This document shows, piece after piece, positions 1 through 8,652 of a stretch of DNA of 64,000 nucleotides; the first letter of the stretch is position 1; each line of letters starts with the position of its first letter. Source of the stretch: Streptomyces griseochromogenes (GTDB lineage Bacteria > Actinomycetota > Actinomycetes > Streptomycetales > Streptomycetaceae); the NCBI RefSeq assembly GCF_001542625.1, contig NZ_CP016279.1, positions 1,984,001 through 2,048,000 of the forward strand, given 5' to 3'. Under the pieces are notes generated by a model. The model ran no database searches. It worked only from the letters and a program-made list of their open reading frames with translations, and had not been told where the DNA came from. A program made the translations under genes and the position numbers.

Positions 1-2
1 TC

Positions 3-593
3 GGGCTGATCGACGCGATCGAGAAGTTCGACATCGACCGTGAGATCAAGTTCGAGACGTACGCGATCACCCGGATCCGGGGCGCGATGATCGACGAGCT
101 GCGGGCGCTGGACTGGATCCCCCGGTCAGTCCGGCAGAAGGCGCGCAATGTCGAGCGGGCCTACGCCACGCTGGAGGCGCGGCTGCGGCGCACCCCGACC
201 GAAGGCGAGGTCGCCGCCGAGCTGGGCATGGAGGTCGACGAACTGCACGCCGTGTTCAGCCAGTTGTCGCTGGCCAACGTGGTGGCCCTGGAGGAGCTGC
301 TGCACGTCGGCGGCGAGGGCGGGGACCGGCTCAGCCTCATGGACACGTTGGAGGACACCGCCGCCGACAATCCGGTGGAGGTGGCCGAGGACCGGGAGCT
401 GAGGCGGTTCCTGGCCCGGGCGATCAACACGCTGCCCGAGCGGGAGAAGACCGTCGTCACGCTCTACTACTACGAGGGGCTCACCCTCGCGGAGATCGGC
501 AACGTGCTCGGGGTCACCGAGAGCCGGGTCAGCCAGATCCACACCAAGTCGGTGCTGCAGTTGCGGGCGAAGCTGGCGAGCTTCGGGCGCTGA
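3..593 (+). CDS. whiG: RNA polymerase sigma factor WhiG (5'-truncated by window edge)
   Basis: Sigma factor of the FliA/WhiG class, which in Streptomyces commits aerial hyphae to sporulation. The open frame runs in from the left edge, so about the last 196 residues are present. Visible parts are the end of region 2 (the stretch leading to [13 protein letters not shown], with [11 protein letters not shown]), region 3 (a [11 protein letters not shown] helix-turn-helix) and region 4 ([23 protein letters not shown], then the [11 protein letters not shown] recognition helix). The [14 protein letters not shown] stretch is very characteristic of FliA/WhiG sigmas and separates this from HrdB or SigB-type factors. 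The true start lies upstream of the window. A TetR gene follows after 32 bp on the same strand. Confidence 0.93.
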   Translation, partial: GLIDAIEKFDIDREIKFETYAITRIRGAMIDELRALDWIPRSVRQKARNVERAYATLEARLRRTPTEGEVAAELGMEVDELHAVFSQLSLANVVALEELLHVGGEGGDRLSLMDTLEDTAADNPVEVAEDRELRRFLARAINTLPEREKTVVTLYYYEGLTLAEIGNVLGVTESRVSQIHTKSVLQLRAKLASFGR

Positions 594-625
594 GTCGCTC
601 CCGTTCCCGGGGGTGCGTCCGTAAA

Positions 626-1216
626 GTGGTTGACGTGCCAAGGATTCGAGCGGCCTCCGTGGCCGAGCACCGGTCGATGCAGCGAGCCGCCCTGCTGGAC
701 GCGGCCCGGACCCTGCTGTCCGAGGGCGGGACGGAGGCGCTGACCTTTCCCGCGCTGGCCGAGCGCACGGGGCTGGCGCGGTCGTCCGTGTACGAGTACT
801 TCCGCTCGCGGGCCGCCGTGGTCGAAGAGCTGTGCGAGGTCGACTTCCCCGTGTGGGCGGCGGAGGTCGCGGCGGCGATGGAGCGGGCGCCGTCGGCCGA
901 GGGCAAGGTCGAGGCGTATGTCCGGCAGCAGCTGGCGCTGGTCGGGGACGGGCGGCACCGGGCCGTGGTGGCGATCTCGGCGAGTGAGCTGGATGCGGGG
1001 GCGCGGGAGAAGATCCGGGCCGCGCACGGTGGGCTGGTCGCGATGGTCGTCGAGGCGCTGGGGGAGATGGGACACGGGCAGCCCCGGCTGGCCGCGATGC
1101 TGCTGCAGGGGGTTGTGGATGCGGCTGTGCGGCGGATCGAGCTGGGGGCGGCGGAGGATCCTTCTTCGATCACGGATGCCGCTGTGGCCATGGCGCTGCG
1201 GGGTGTGAAGGGCTAG
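626..1216 (+). CDS. TetR/AcrR-family transcriptional regulator
   Basis: A 196-residue DNA-binding repressor-type protein. Residues about 15-60 form the TetR helix-turn-helix (LTFPALAERTGLARSSVYEYF, with the YxYF recognition helix). The rest is a helical ligand-binding domain with no recognisable ligand signature. The start is GTG at 626; a second GTG three codons later is also possible. The gene follows whiG on the same strand and its last four bases overlap the convergent M23 peptidase gene. No operator was identified, so the regulated target is unknown; TetR regulators often control an adjacent gene, and the peptidase is the nearest candidate. Confidence 0.85.
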   Translation: MVDVPRIRAASVAEHRSMQRAALLDAARTLLSEGGTEALTFPALAERTGLARSSVYEYFRSRAAVVEELCEVDFPVWAAEVAAAMERAPSAEGKVEAYVRQQLALVGDGRHRAVVAISASELDAGAREKIRAAHGGLVAMVVEALGEMGHGQPRLAAMLLQGVVDAAVRRIELGAAEDPSSITDAAVAMALRGVKG

Positions 1217-1893
1217 GTCGGCCGGTGCCGGGCGGGGGTGGGGGCGCTTTCCCCCGCTTGCGCAGCCGCACGGGCCGGCGCCTGCCCGCGGTCAGGCAGG
1301 TACCGGTACCCCAGCACCGGCAGCAGTCTCGACGGCCCCCTCCGCAGCAGCCACGGTGGCAGCAGGGACAACGGGTCCAGGTACGTCTTGTCTCTGAGCA
1401 GGCCCCAGTGCACGCACGTGGCCGCACCGCAGTGGGAACCGGTCGGCTCCACCGTGCCCACCGTCTCGCCGGCCCTCACCCGATCGCCCTTCTTCACCGA
1501 GGGGCTCACGGGCTCGTACGTCGTCCGCAGCCCCGTGCCCGTCAGTTCCATCGACAGCACGCCTCGTCCCGCCACCCGGCCCGCGAACGTCACCCGGCCG
1601 GCCGCAACCGCGCGTACCGGAGTGCCCGCGGGCGCGCCCAGGTCCACGCCGCGGTGGCCGGGACCGTACACCGTCGCCGGGGGCTCGAAGCCCCGTAGCA
1701 CCGTCGGCCGTACGCCCACCGGCCAGGTGCCGGCGATGGCCGGAATCCGGTCCTCGGGGGGTGGCGCCGGTGCCGGAGCGGATGTGTCCGCCCAGGCCAG
1801 GGGGGCCAGTACCGTCACCGCCGCGGCCAGCGGCCAAGCCGCCGCCAGGGCCACGCATCGCCTCACTCGTCGCATGCGGGAACCCTCCCGCAC
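1213..1893 (-). CDS. Secreted M23 (LytM-type) metallopeptidase
   Basis: A 226-residue exported protein with a basic start, a hydrophobic signal segment (about residues 10-35, ending near the AWADTSA cleavage region) and a LytM/Peptidase_M23 domain at about 65-180. Zinc-ligand motifs are visible: HRGVDLGAP (HxxxD) and, later, CVHWGLL (HxH-type region, here H-W-G). Family members cut peptidoglycan cross-links or act as regulators of amidases outside the membrane. Two cysteines (HCGAATC) flank the second motif and could form a disulfide. The start could also be Met7. The C-terminal 35 residues are low complexity. It converges on the TetR gene with a 4-bp overlap. Confidence 0.85.
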   Translation of the reverse strand: MREGSRMRRVRRCVALAAAWPLAAAVTVLAPLAWADTSAPAPAPPPEDRIPAIAGTWPVGVRPTVLRGFEPPATVYGPGHRGVDLGAPAGTPVRAVAAGRVTFAGRVAGRGVLSMELTGTGLRTTYEPVSPSVKKGDRVRAGETVGTVEPTGSHCGAATCVHWGLLRDKTYLDPLSLLPPWLLRRGPSRLLPVLGYRYLPDRGQAPARAAAQAGESAPTPARHRPT

Positions 1894-2147
1894 CCCCTCG
1901 GATCATGGCAGGGATCTGTGGACTACTCACCGGTTGTGGAGAGCGGCGTCACCCGGTGCTCCGCCGGTCCCGTACACTTCTTCTGGCGATCCGGGTCACC
2001 GGGTCGACTTCGCACGCCCCGACATCTGGTGATCACAAGCCAGTGTCAGCGCCCCTCGGTCCTTCGTGGCACGGCGCATCGCGGGCGTCAGGCGCGGAAG
2101 CCGTCCGGCATCCGCGGCACAACCGAGAGTTTCAAGGAGATACGGCC

Positions 2148-3065
2148 ATGGCCGTCGTCACGATGCGGGAGCTGCTGGAAAGCGGCGTCCACTTCGGTCA
2201 CCAGACCCGTCGCTGGAACCCGAAGATGAAGCGCTTCATCTTCACCGAGCGCAACGGCATCTACATCATCGACCTGCTCCAGTCGCTGTCGTACATCGAC
2301 CGCGCCTACGAGTTCGTCAAGGAGACCGTCGCCCACGGCGGCACGGTCATGTTCGTCGGCACGAAGAAGCAGGCGCAGGAGGCCATCGCCGAGCAGGCCA
2401 CCCGCGTCGGCATGCCCTACGTCAACCAGCGCTGGCTGGGCGGCATGCTCACCAACTTCTCGACCGTCTACAAGCGTCTGCAGCGCCTCAAGGAGCTCGA
2501 GCAGATCGACTTCGAGGACGTCGCCGCGTCCGGTCTGACCAAGAAGGAGCTTCTCGTGCTCTCGCGCGAGAAGGCCAAGCTGGAGAAGACCCTCGGTGGT
2601 ATCCGCGAGATGCAGAAGGTGCCCAGCGCCGTCTGGATCGTGGACACCAAGAAGGAGCACATCGCCGTTGGTGAGGCCCGGAAGCTGAACATTCCGGTCG
2701 TCGCGATCCTCGACACCAACTGCGACCCCGACGAGGTCGACTACAAGATCCCGGGCAACGACGACGCGATCCGCTCCGTCACCCTGCTCACCCGCGTGAT
2801 CGCCGACGCGGTCGCCGAGGGCCTCATCTCCCGCTCCCGTGTCGCCACCGGTGACAAGGGCGAGAAGGCCGCGGGCGAGCCGCTGGCCGAGTGGGAGCGC
2901 GACCTGCTCGAGGGCGAGAAGAAGGACGAGGCCCCTGCTGCCGAGGCCCCTGCTGCCGAGGCCCCCGCGGCCGAGGCTCCTGCTGCCGAGGCCCCCGCGG
3001 CCGAGGCCGCTCCCGCCGAGGCTGCGGCCGAGGGCGAGAAGGCCGCCGAGGGCGAGCAGGCCTGA
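2148..3065 (+). CDS. rpsB: 30S ribosomal protein S2
   Basis: A 305-residue S2 protein of the small ribosomal subunit. The ATG is preceded by AAGGAGAT six bases upstream, and the protein begins [21 protein letters not shown], the invariant S2 opening. Further hallmarks are [30 protein letters not shown] and the [27 protein letters not shown] stretch. The C-terminal 45 or so residues are an Ala/Pro/Glu tail built on five exact copies of EAPAA, beyond the conserved fold. The open frame extends far upstream, but that part has no S2 similarity and was excluded. It heads the order rpsB-tsf-pyrH-frr-cdsA. The 254 bp upstream must carry the promoter; no confident boxes were picked. Confidence 0.98.
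   Translation: MAVVTMRELLESGVHFGHQTRRWNPKMKRFIFTERNGIYIIDLLQSLSYIDRAYEFVKETVAHGGTVMFVGTKKQAQEAIAEQATRVGMPYVNQRWLGGMLTNFSTVYKRLQRLKELEQIDFEDVAASGLTKKELLVLSREKAKLEKTLGGIREMQKVPSAVWIVDTKKEHIAVGEARKLNIPVVAILDTNCDPDEVDYKIPGNDDAIRSVTLLTRVIADAVAEGLISRSRVATGDKGEKAAGEPLAEWERDLLEGEKKDEAPAAEAPAAEAPAAEAPAAEAPAAEAAPAEAAAEGEKAAEGEQA
2928..3002 (+). repeat. 15-bp tandem repeat encoding the EAPAA tail of S2
   Basis: Five consecutive 15-bp units, each reading gag-gcc-cc(t/c)-gc(t/g)-gc(c/g), code for EAPAA five times inside the 3' end of rpsB. Third positions differ between units while the peptide is constant, so the peptide appears to be selected rather than being a very recent DNA slippage product. Confidence 0.9.
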
Positions 3066-3079
3066 CGTCAGCGTCGACG

Positions 3080-3111
3080 GCGGGGGCGGGTGACATGAAG
3101 TCCGCCCCCGC
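3080..3111 (+). terminator. GC-rich hairpin between rpsB and tsf (terminator or attenuator)
   Basis: A perfect 10-bp inverted repeat (gcgggggcgg at 3080-3089, ccgcccccgc at 3102-3111) with a 12-base loop lies 14 bp after the rpsB stop. There is no U-run, as is usual in Streptomyces. It probably ends or attenuates rpsB transcription before tsf. Confidence 0.7.
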
Positions 3112-3218
3112 TGTTCACCCGTAGGTCGGTACGGCGTCCGCGATCCGCGTCTACATGTGGACGGCACACTGATACCGATCTCCGTTCTCCCACGACTTCG
3201 AGAAAGACTCACAGACTC

Positions 3219-4055
3219 ATGGCGAACTACACCGCCGCCGACGTCAAGAAGCTCCGTGAGCTGACCGGCGCCGGCATGATGGACTGCAAGAAGGCGCTGG
3301 ACGAGGCCGAGGGCAACGTCGAGAAGGCCGTCGAGGCGCTCCGCATCAAGGGCCAGAAGGGCGTCGCCAAGCGCGAGGGCCGCGCCGCCGAGAACGGCGC
3401 CGTGGTCTCCATCATCGCCGACGACAACTCCTCCGGCGTCATCGTCGAGCTGAAGTGCGAGACGGACTTCGTCGCCAAGGGCGACAAGTTCCAGGCCGTG
3501 GCCAAGACCATCGCCGAGCACGTCGCCAAGACCTCCCCGGCCGACCTCGAGGCGCTGCTCGCCTCCGAGATCGAGGCCGGCAAGACCGTCCAGGCGTTCG
3601 TCGACGAGGCCAACGCCAACCTCGGCGAGAAGATCGTCCTGGACCGCTTCGCGCAGTTCGCCGACGGCTACGTCACCGCCTACATGCACCGCACGATGCC
3701 CGACCTGCCCCCGCAGATCGGTGTCCTCGTCGAGCTGGACAAGCCGAACGCCGAGGTCGCCAAGGGCATCGCGCAGCACATCGCCGCGTTCGCGCCGAAG
3801 TACCTCTCCCAGGCGGACGTCCCGGCCGACATCGTGGAGTCCGAGCGTCGTATCGCCGAGGAGACCACCCGCGCCGAGGGCAAGCCCGAGGCCGCGATCG
3901 CCAAGATCGTCGAGGGTCGTCTGAACGGCTTCTTCAAGGACGCCACGCTGCTCGGCCAGCCGTACGCGCTGGACAACAAGAAGTCGGTCCAGAAGATTCT
4001 GGACGAGGCCGGTGTCACCCTGAAGCGCTTCTCGCGCATCAAGGTCGGCATCTGA
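3219..4055 (+). CDS. tsf: Translation elongation factor Ts
   Basis: A 278-residue EF-Ts, the nucleotide exchange factor that recharges EF-Tu with GTP. The N-terminal UBA-like domain is clear (YTAADVKKLRELTGAGMMDC followed by KKALDEAEG). The exchange domain carries VELKCETDFVAK, followed by a coiled-coil region and the C-terminal FFKDATLLGQP block. Full length is normal for actinobacteria. The ATG follows AGAAAGACTC, a modest ribosome binding site. It lies between two hairpins (3080-3111 and 4171-4220), so its transcript can be separated from those of rpsB and pyrH. Confidence 0.97.
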   Translation: MANYTAADVKKLRELTGAGMMDCKKALDEAEGNVEKAVEALRIKGQKGVAKREGRAAENGAVVSIIADDNSSGVIVELKCETDFVAKGDKFQAVAKTIAEHVAKTSPADLEALLASEIEAGKTVQAFVDEANANLGEKIVLDRFAQFADGYVTAYMHRTMPDLPPQIGVLVELDKPNAEVAKGIAQHIAAFAPKYLSQADVPADIVESERRIAEETTRAEGKPEAAIAKIVEGRLNGFFKDATLLGQPYALDNKKSVQKILDEAGVTLKRFSRIKVGI

Positions 4056-4170
4056 GTCCGTACGGCGATCGACGCGCGACCCGAGGAGAATTCTCGGTAG
4101 GGTCGACAGCAGTCGTCCGCGCACACCGCCACACCCAGGCATGTGGCGGACGGCAGCAGATCTGACGAGG

Positions 4171-4220
4171 AGGCCATTGCCGCGCATGGGAGCGAAAAGC
4201 GACCCCATCGGCAATGGCCT
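4171..4220 (+). terminator. Long two-part hairpin between tsf and pyrH
   Basis: A perfect 12-bp outer stem (aggccattgccg at 4171-4182, cggcaatggcct at 4209-4220) encloses an inner 5-bp stem (atggg at 4186-4190, cccat at 4204-4208) around a purine-rich loop. It is followed by ttcttcg. It sits 115 bp after the tsf stop and 38 bp before pyrH, so it could end the tsf message or attenuate entry into pyrH. Confidence 0.75.
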
Positions 4221-4258
4221 TCTTCGTATGTGCAACACGTGAAAGAGGCGGGATCTCC

Positions 4259-5017
4259 ATGACCACCAAGGCCCAGAAGAGCGACGACGGCAAAGTACGC
4301 GGCCGGTTTCTGCTGAAGCTGTCCGGAGAGGCCTTCTCCGGTGGCGGGGGCCTGGGCGTGGATCCGGACGTGGTGCACAAGATCGCCCGCGAGATCGCGG
4401 CCGTCGTGCGCGACGGGGCGCAGGTCGCGGTCGTCATCGGCGGCGGCAACTTCTTCCGGGGCGCCGAGCTCCAGCAGCGCGGCATGGACCGTGCGCGCTC
4501 CGACTACATGGGCATGCTCGGCACCGTGATGAACTGCCTCGCCCTCCAGGACTTCCTGGAGAAGGAGGGCATCGACAGCCGGGTGCAGACCGCCATCACC
4601 ATGGGCCAGGTCGCCGAGCCGTACATCCCGCTGCGCGCCGTGCGCCACCTGGAGAAGGGCCGCGTGGTCATCTTCGGCGCCGGTATGGGCATGCCGTACT
4701 TCTCCACCGACACCACCGCCGCCCAGCGGGCCCTGGAGATCGACGCCGAGGCGCTGCTCATGGGCAAGAACGGTGTGGACGGGGTCTACGACTCCGACCC
4801 CAAGACCAACCCCGACGCCGTCAAGTTCGACGCCCTCGGCTACGGCGAGGTCATCACCCGCGACCTCAAGGTCGCCGACGCCACCGCGATCACGCTGTGC
4901 CGCGACAACAAGCTGCCGATCCTCGTGTTCGAGCTGCTGGCGGAGGGCAATATCGCCCGCGCCGTCAAGGGTGAGAAGATCGGCACGCTGGTGGGTGACC
5001 AGGGCAGCCGGGCCTGA
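4259..5017 (+). CDS. pyrH: UMP kinase (uridylate kinase)
   Basis: A 252-residue hexameric bacterial UMP kinase that phosphorylates UMP to UDP in pyrimidine synthesis. Motifs are LLKLSGEAF near the start, [11 protein letters not shown] (nucleotide binding), [17 protein letters not shown], the [16 protein letters not shown] loop and the [12 protein letters not shown] aspartate-kinase-fold signature. The start is the ATG after GAGGCGGGATCTCC; a 15-codon in-frame upstream extension would begin inside the preceding hairpin and was rejected. The spacing to frr (184 bp) leaves room for a separate frr promoter. Confidence 0.97.
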   Translation: MTTKAQKSDDGKVRGRFLLKLSGEAFSGGGGLGVDPDVVHKIAREIAAVVRDGAQVAVVIGGGNFFRGAELQQRGMDRARSDYMGMLGTVMNCLALQDFLEKEGIDSRVQTAITMGQVAEPYIPLRAVRHLEKGRVVIFGAGMGMPYFSTDTTAAQRALEIDAEALLMGKNGVDGVYDSDPKTNPDAVKFDALGYGEVITRDLKVADATAITLCRDNKLPILVFELLAEGNIARAVKGEKIGTLVGDQGSRA

Positions 5018-5201
5018 CCGGCACACCCCCGTCGCCCGGGGTACGACACCTGTCCGGGGGACGGGCGGGACGCACCCTGGCCGGGGGATGGACAATGTCC
5101 TGCCGGTCGGGAACCGTGCAGGAAGAAGACGCGACGCAGCCGGCCGCCGCCCGATAGAGGAACCGCAGCCGGGCCTTACTCAAGACACGCAGGAGCAAGT
5201 G

Positions 5202-5759
5202 GTGATCGAAGAGACCCTCCTCGAGGCCGAGGAGAAGATGGAGAAGGCCGTCGTGGTCGCCAAGGAGGACTTCGCCGCGATTCGCACCGGTCGTGCGCAC
5301 CCGGCGATGTTCAACAAGATCGTGGCCGACTACTACGGTGCCCCGACGCCGATCAACCAGCTGGCCTCGTTCTCCGTGCCGGAACCGCGCATGGCGGTCG
5401 TGACGCCGTTCGACAAGAGCGCGCTGCGCAACATCGAGCAGGCGATCCGCGACTCCGATCTGGGCGTCAACCCCAGCAACGACGGCAACATCATCCGGGT
5501 GGTCTTCCCCGAGCTGACCGAGGAGCGCCGCCGCGACTACATCAAGGTCGCCAAGGGCAAGGCCGAGGACGCCAAGGTGTCCATCCGCTCCGTGCGCCGC
5601 AAGGCCAAGGACGCCATCGACAAGCTGATCAAGGACGGCGAGGTCGGCGAGGACGAGGGCCGCCGTGCGGAGAAGGAGCTCGACGACACCACAGCCAAGT
5701 ACGTGGCTCAGGTGGACGAGCTCCTCAAGCACAAGGAAGCGGAGCTGCTCGAAGTCTGA
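5202..5759 (+). CDS. frr: Ribosome recycling factor
   Basis: A 185-residue RRF that, with EF-G, splits post-termination ribosomes. It starts at GTG 5202 with AGGAG eight bases upstream and reads [17 protein letters not shown]. Conserved RRF elements include [13 protein letters not shown], the [14 protein letters not shown] hinge region, [11 protein letters not shown] and the C-terminal helix [20 protein letters not shown]. Normal length. Its TGA stop overlaps the cdsA ATG by one base (TGATG), so the two are translationally coupled. Confidence 0.97.
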   Translation: MIEETLLEAEEKMEKAVVVAKEDFAAIRTGRAHPAMFNKIVADYYGAPTPINQLASFSVPEPRMAVVTPFDKSALRNIEQAIRDSDLGVNPSNDGNIIRVVFPELTEERRRDYIKVAKGKAEDAKVSIRSVRRKAKDAIDKLIKDGEVGEDEGRRAEKELDDTTAKYVAQVDELLKHKEAELLEV

Positions 5760-6913
5760 TGAGCGACTCTTCCTGGGGAGTGCCGCCGCAATCCGGGTAC
5801 TGGGGGCCCACTGAGCGTGGGCCTGTCCAGGGGGCTGCCCCGGCGGGTCCCACGTACGATGCGCCTCAGGCGCAGCAGACTCGCCCCATGCCCATCGTGC
5901 CCGACGTACCCGCGTATGGCGGAGACCAGGACGACGACCGGGGGGCCGCCCGGCTGGGTGGCCCCTTGTTCCGGGACGGGACGCCGCACCCGGCGCAGCT
6001 TCAGGCGCCGAACGCCACCCAGAGTCCAGCGCAGAATCTCTCGCAGAATCCGGAGCCCATGTCCGACGCCCCGCAGCCGGCGCCAGCGCCGCAGAAGAAG
6101 AGCGCGGGCCGTGACCTGAGCGCGGCCATAGGGGTCGGTGTCGGGCTCGGTGTGGTGATCGTCGCGTCGCTGTTCGTCCGCAAGGCCGTGTTCGTGGGCG
6201 TGGTCGCGGTCGCCGTGGTCGTGGGTCTGTGGGAGCTGACCAGCAGGCTCCAGGAGCGCAAGGGCATCAAGGCGCCGCTCGTGCCGCTCGCGGTCGGCGG
6301 TGCGGCGATGGTGGTCGCCGGGTATGTGCGGGGAGCCGAGGGCGCCTGGGTCGCCATGGCCCTGACCGCGCTCGCGGTTCTGGTCTGGCGGATGACCGAG
6401 CCGCCCGAGGGCTACCTCAAGGACGTCACGGCGGGCGTCTTCGCCGCGTTCTACGTGCCGTTCCTCGCCACGTTCGTCGCGCTCATGCTCACCGCCGACG
6501 ACGGCCCCTGGCGCGTGCTCACCTTCCTGCTCCTGACGGTCGTGAGTGACACGGGTGCGTACGCCGTCGGCTGGCGCTTCGGCAAGCACAAGCTCGCACC
6601 GCGCATCAGCCCCGGCAAGACCCGTGAGGGCCTGCTCGGCGCGGTGCTGTTCGCCATGGTCGCGGGCGCGCTGTGCATGCAGTTCCTGATCGAGGGGGGC
6701 AGCTGGTGGCAGGGCCTGCTGCTGGGCCTCGCGGTGGCCGGCAGCGCCACCCTGGGCGACCTCGGCGAATCCATGATCAAGCGTGACCTGGGCATCAAGG
6801 ACATGGGCACGCTGCTCCCCGGGCACGGAGGGATCATGGACCGGCTGGACTCGCTCCTGCCGACGGCTCCCGTGGTGTGGCTGCTGATGGTGATCTTCGT
6901 CGGCTCCGCGTGA
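5759..6913 (+). CDS. cdsA: Phosphatidate cytidylyltransferase (CDP-diacylglycerol synthase)
   Basis: A 384-residue integral membrane enzyme that makes CDP-diacylglycerol from phosphatidate and CTP. Residues 1 to about 115 are a hydrophilic Pro/Gln-rich cytoplasmic extension seen in streptomycete members. About eight hydrophobic segments follow. The family signature is intact near the C-terminus: GDLGESMIKRDLGIKD followed by PGHGGIMDRLDS. It is coupled to frr by a one-base overlap. It ends 74 bp from a convergent SUKH-type gene. Confidence 0.95.
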   Translation: MSDSSWGVPPQSGYWGPTERGPVQGAAPAGPTYDAPQAQQTRPMPIVPDVPAYGGDQDDDRGAARLGGPLFRDGTPHPAQLQAPNATQSPAQNLSQNPEPMSDAPQPAPAPQKKSAGRDLSAAIGVGVGLGVVIVASLFVRKAVFVGVVAVAVVVGLWELTSRLQERKGIKAPLVPLAVGGAAMVVAGYVRGAEGAWVAMALTALAVLVWRMTEPPEGYLKDVTAGVFAAFYVPFLATFVALMLTADDGPWRVLTFLLLTVVSDTGAYAVGWRFGKHKLAPRISPGKTREGLLGAVLFAMVAGALCMQFLIEGGSWWQGLLLGLAVAGSATLGDLGESMIKRDLGIKDMGTLLPGHGGIMDRLDSLLPTAPVVWLLMVIFVGSA

Positions 6914-6987
6914 GGGCCGTCCGCGTACGGCTTTCGGGCCTCGTCCTGCCGTGCGCGGGGCGGGGCCCTTTGTCGTAGGCCCTGGCC

Positions 6988-7773
6988 CTAGGCGTCGTCG
7001 GCGTCCCAGTCCGCCAGCGGCCGGCCCTCGGCGGTGGTGATCTCCAGCAGTGTGCAGCCCATCAGCCGTACGGCCGCGAAGAGGCGGTCGCGGACCTGTG
7101 TGCGGTCCTCGGGCGGGAAGGAGACGCGGATCTGGTGGCGGCCGGAGCGGTCGTAGGTGAGGTGCCAGTCCGGGCCGACGGTGGCGAAGTGGTCCTGGCC
7201 CCGCGCTCCGTCCTCGGACTGCCACGACCCCCGGTCCACGGTCGGGGCCAGCACATCGCGCAGGATCCGCAGCCGCTCGGCGTACGGCCGTGAGCCCTCG
7301 GACAGCCCTAGGCAGCGGTGCAGCCGGGGCCCGCAGCCGTTGAACCAGGGCGCCAGGTCGGGCTCCATGCCGGCCAGAACCTCTGAGCGCAACCGCCCCG
7401 TCACCCACTCCTCGACGAACCCGGCCGCACCCGGCGCGAACTCCTCCCGCCCGGCGCCCCGGCCCACGACCACCACCGGCCACTCCCCGGGGTCCCCCTC
7501 GGTACGCCAGCACAGCCGGTCGGCGTCCATCGTGCCGCCCCAGACGAGCAGGCCGTCGTACCACTCCAGGCCGTTGTGCGGACTCGTGCCGAACGGCGTG
7601 CGCAGATACAGGTAGTCGCAGAACTCGCCCCAGCCGTACGTCTCGGCCAGCAGCTTGTAGTCCGCGGGCAGCAGCACCCCGAGCCGCGCCTCGGCCTCGG
7701 CCCAGTCCCCGCGGGCGTCGACCGGGTCGCCGGGCGGGGGCACGGCCCGGGTGAGCGCGTCCAGACCCGTCAC
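6988..7773 (-). CDS. SMI1/KNR4 (SUKH) family protein
   Basis: A 261-residue soluble protein. The N-terminal about 150 residues match the SUKH fold: WAEAEARLGVLLPADYKLL (the usual 'lp.dyk.ll..yG' opening), YGWGEFCDYLYLRTPFG, then LLVWGGTMDADRLCWRTEG and W-P-V-V-V. SUKH proteins are often immunity proteins against polymorphic toxins, but many Streptomyces copies are solitary with no toxin nearby, as here. The C-terminal about 100 residues (GCGPRLHRCLGLSEGS onward) show no recognised domain. Start is GTG or ATG-equivalent at 7773 with a weak ribosome binding site. Function unknown. Confidence 0.7.
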   Translation of the reverse strand: MTGLDALTRAVPPPGDPVDARGDWAEAEARLGVLLPADYKLLAETYGWGEFCDYLYLRTPFGTSPHNGLEWYDGLLVWGGTMDADRLCWRTEGDPGEWPVVVVGRGAGREEFAPGAAGFVEEWVTGRLRSEVLAGMEPDLAPWFNGCGPRLHRCLGLSEGSRPYAERLRILRDVLAPTVDRGSWQSEDGARGQDHFATVGPDWHLTYDRSGRHQIRVSFPPEDRTQVRDRLFAAVRLMGCTLLEITTAEGRPLADWDADDA

Positions 7774-7940
7774 GGCAGCTCGACCCGGCGCGGAGCCCTC
7801 TCGGCCGACTCTCCGGTGCTGCGGACGTACGAGGTCTTCGCGGCAGGCATGCGCTCAGCGTAGGGAGCGGGCGGGGCCCGGCCAAGCGGGTTTCCGATAC
7901 CCGAGGCACGAGACCTCCGGGGCTCTTGATTCCCAGGCGC

Positions 7941-8195
7941 TCAGCGGCGGCCTCGCCGGTCTTCGTAGGAGAGAAAGTAGCTCACCACGCTGAGCAAGCC
8001 GAAGATCCCCAGGCCGAAGGTGCCGAGAATCGTCCGGATCCCCTCGCCGTCCCACACGGAGCGCACCCCGCCGGCGAGCCCGCCGACGGCCATGCACACG
8101 CCGAGGACGGCGAAGTGCGGACTCCGGAGCCTCAGCCAGTGCCGCAGGTCCGGACGACGGCGCCCCGGCGAGGGCGGACCGGCGGAGTGTGCCAT
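7941..8195 (-). CDS. Small two-helix membrane protein, function unknown
   Basis: An 84-residue protein. After a basic Pro/Arg-rich start, two hydrophobic segments are seen (about residues 28-46 and 57-75), ending in the basic tail YEDRRGRR. This predicts a two-pass membrane protein with both ends inside. No family was recognised. It stands alone, divergent from the small secreted protein at 8322; the ATG has GGGTGACG upstream. Codon use is typical of the neighbourhood. Confidence 0.6.
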   Translation of the reverse strand: MAHSAGPPSPGRRRPDLRHWLRLRSPHFAVLGVCMAVGGLAGGVRSVWDGEGIRTILGTFGLGIFGLLSVVSYFLSYEDRRGRR

Positions 8196-8321
8196 CGGTG
8201 CGTCACCCTTCCCGAGTACGGAATCCAGGGCATTGTCCTGCGGGAGGTGTGCGAGGCGTCACCCGGGGGCGACTGGCGCGTTCACAGGGGGAGCAGGCGA
8301 AAAGCCCTTCGAAGGATTCAG

Positions 8322-8570
8322 ATGATCAAGTCTTCCCGGATCGCGGCCGTCACACTTCTCACTGTCGGCGGCCTCGCCCTGTCCGCGTCCAGCGCTTCGG
8401 CGGTCGCGCAGCACGTCGATTCCCTTCCGGCGGGCGGTACGCACCTGCCGCTGCCGCCCACGGTTTCCCAGCCCGACGGTTCGCCCACCGGCGCAATCCT
8501 GTACAGCGTCGCGGATCCCATCGGCTTCGGGCCGCTCAACGTCGGCATCCCCGCACTGGGCGTGCTGTAG
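8322..8570 (+). CDS. Small secreted protein (82 aa), function unknown
   Basis: An 82-residue exported peptide. A classical signal peptide covers residues 1 to about 27 (basic MIKSSR, hydrophobic core, ASASA cleavage site). The mature part is about 55 residues with no cysteine, rich in Pro, Gly and hydrophobic residues ([27 protein letters not shown]). GAAGGA lies six bases before the ATG. No family was recognised; it is not a chaplin and has no sortase motif. Downstream is rlmN after an apparent terminator. Confidence 0.65.
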   Translation: MIKSSRIAAVTLLTVGGLALSASSASAVAQHVDSLPAGGTHLPLPPTVSQPDGSPTGAILYSVADPIGFGPLNVGIPALGVL

Positions 8571-8600
8571 GCGGGCCGCACCCGGTCCGGGCGGGCCCGC
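8571..8600 (+). terminator. Possible terminator after the small secreted protein
   Basis: Directly after the stop, gcgggcc (8571-8577) pairs with ggcccgc (8594-8600), a 7-bp GC stem. No U-run follows. The right arm is itself palindromic, so the structure is ambiguous. Confidence 0.45.
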
Positions 8601-8652
8601 CCGAGACCGAGGCTCCGGAGCAGCGGATTCGATCTGCGACACTGATACAGCC

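Noticed and set aside
2088..4238. 716-codon open frame antisense to rpsB and tsf
   Set aside because: It mirrors GC-rich sense genes and has repetitive composition (Leu/Gly/Val/Asp-rich) with no domain; it is a codon-bias shadow.
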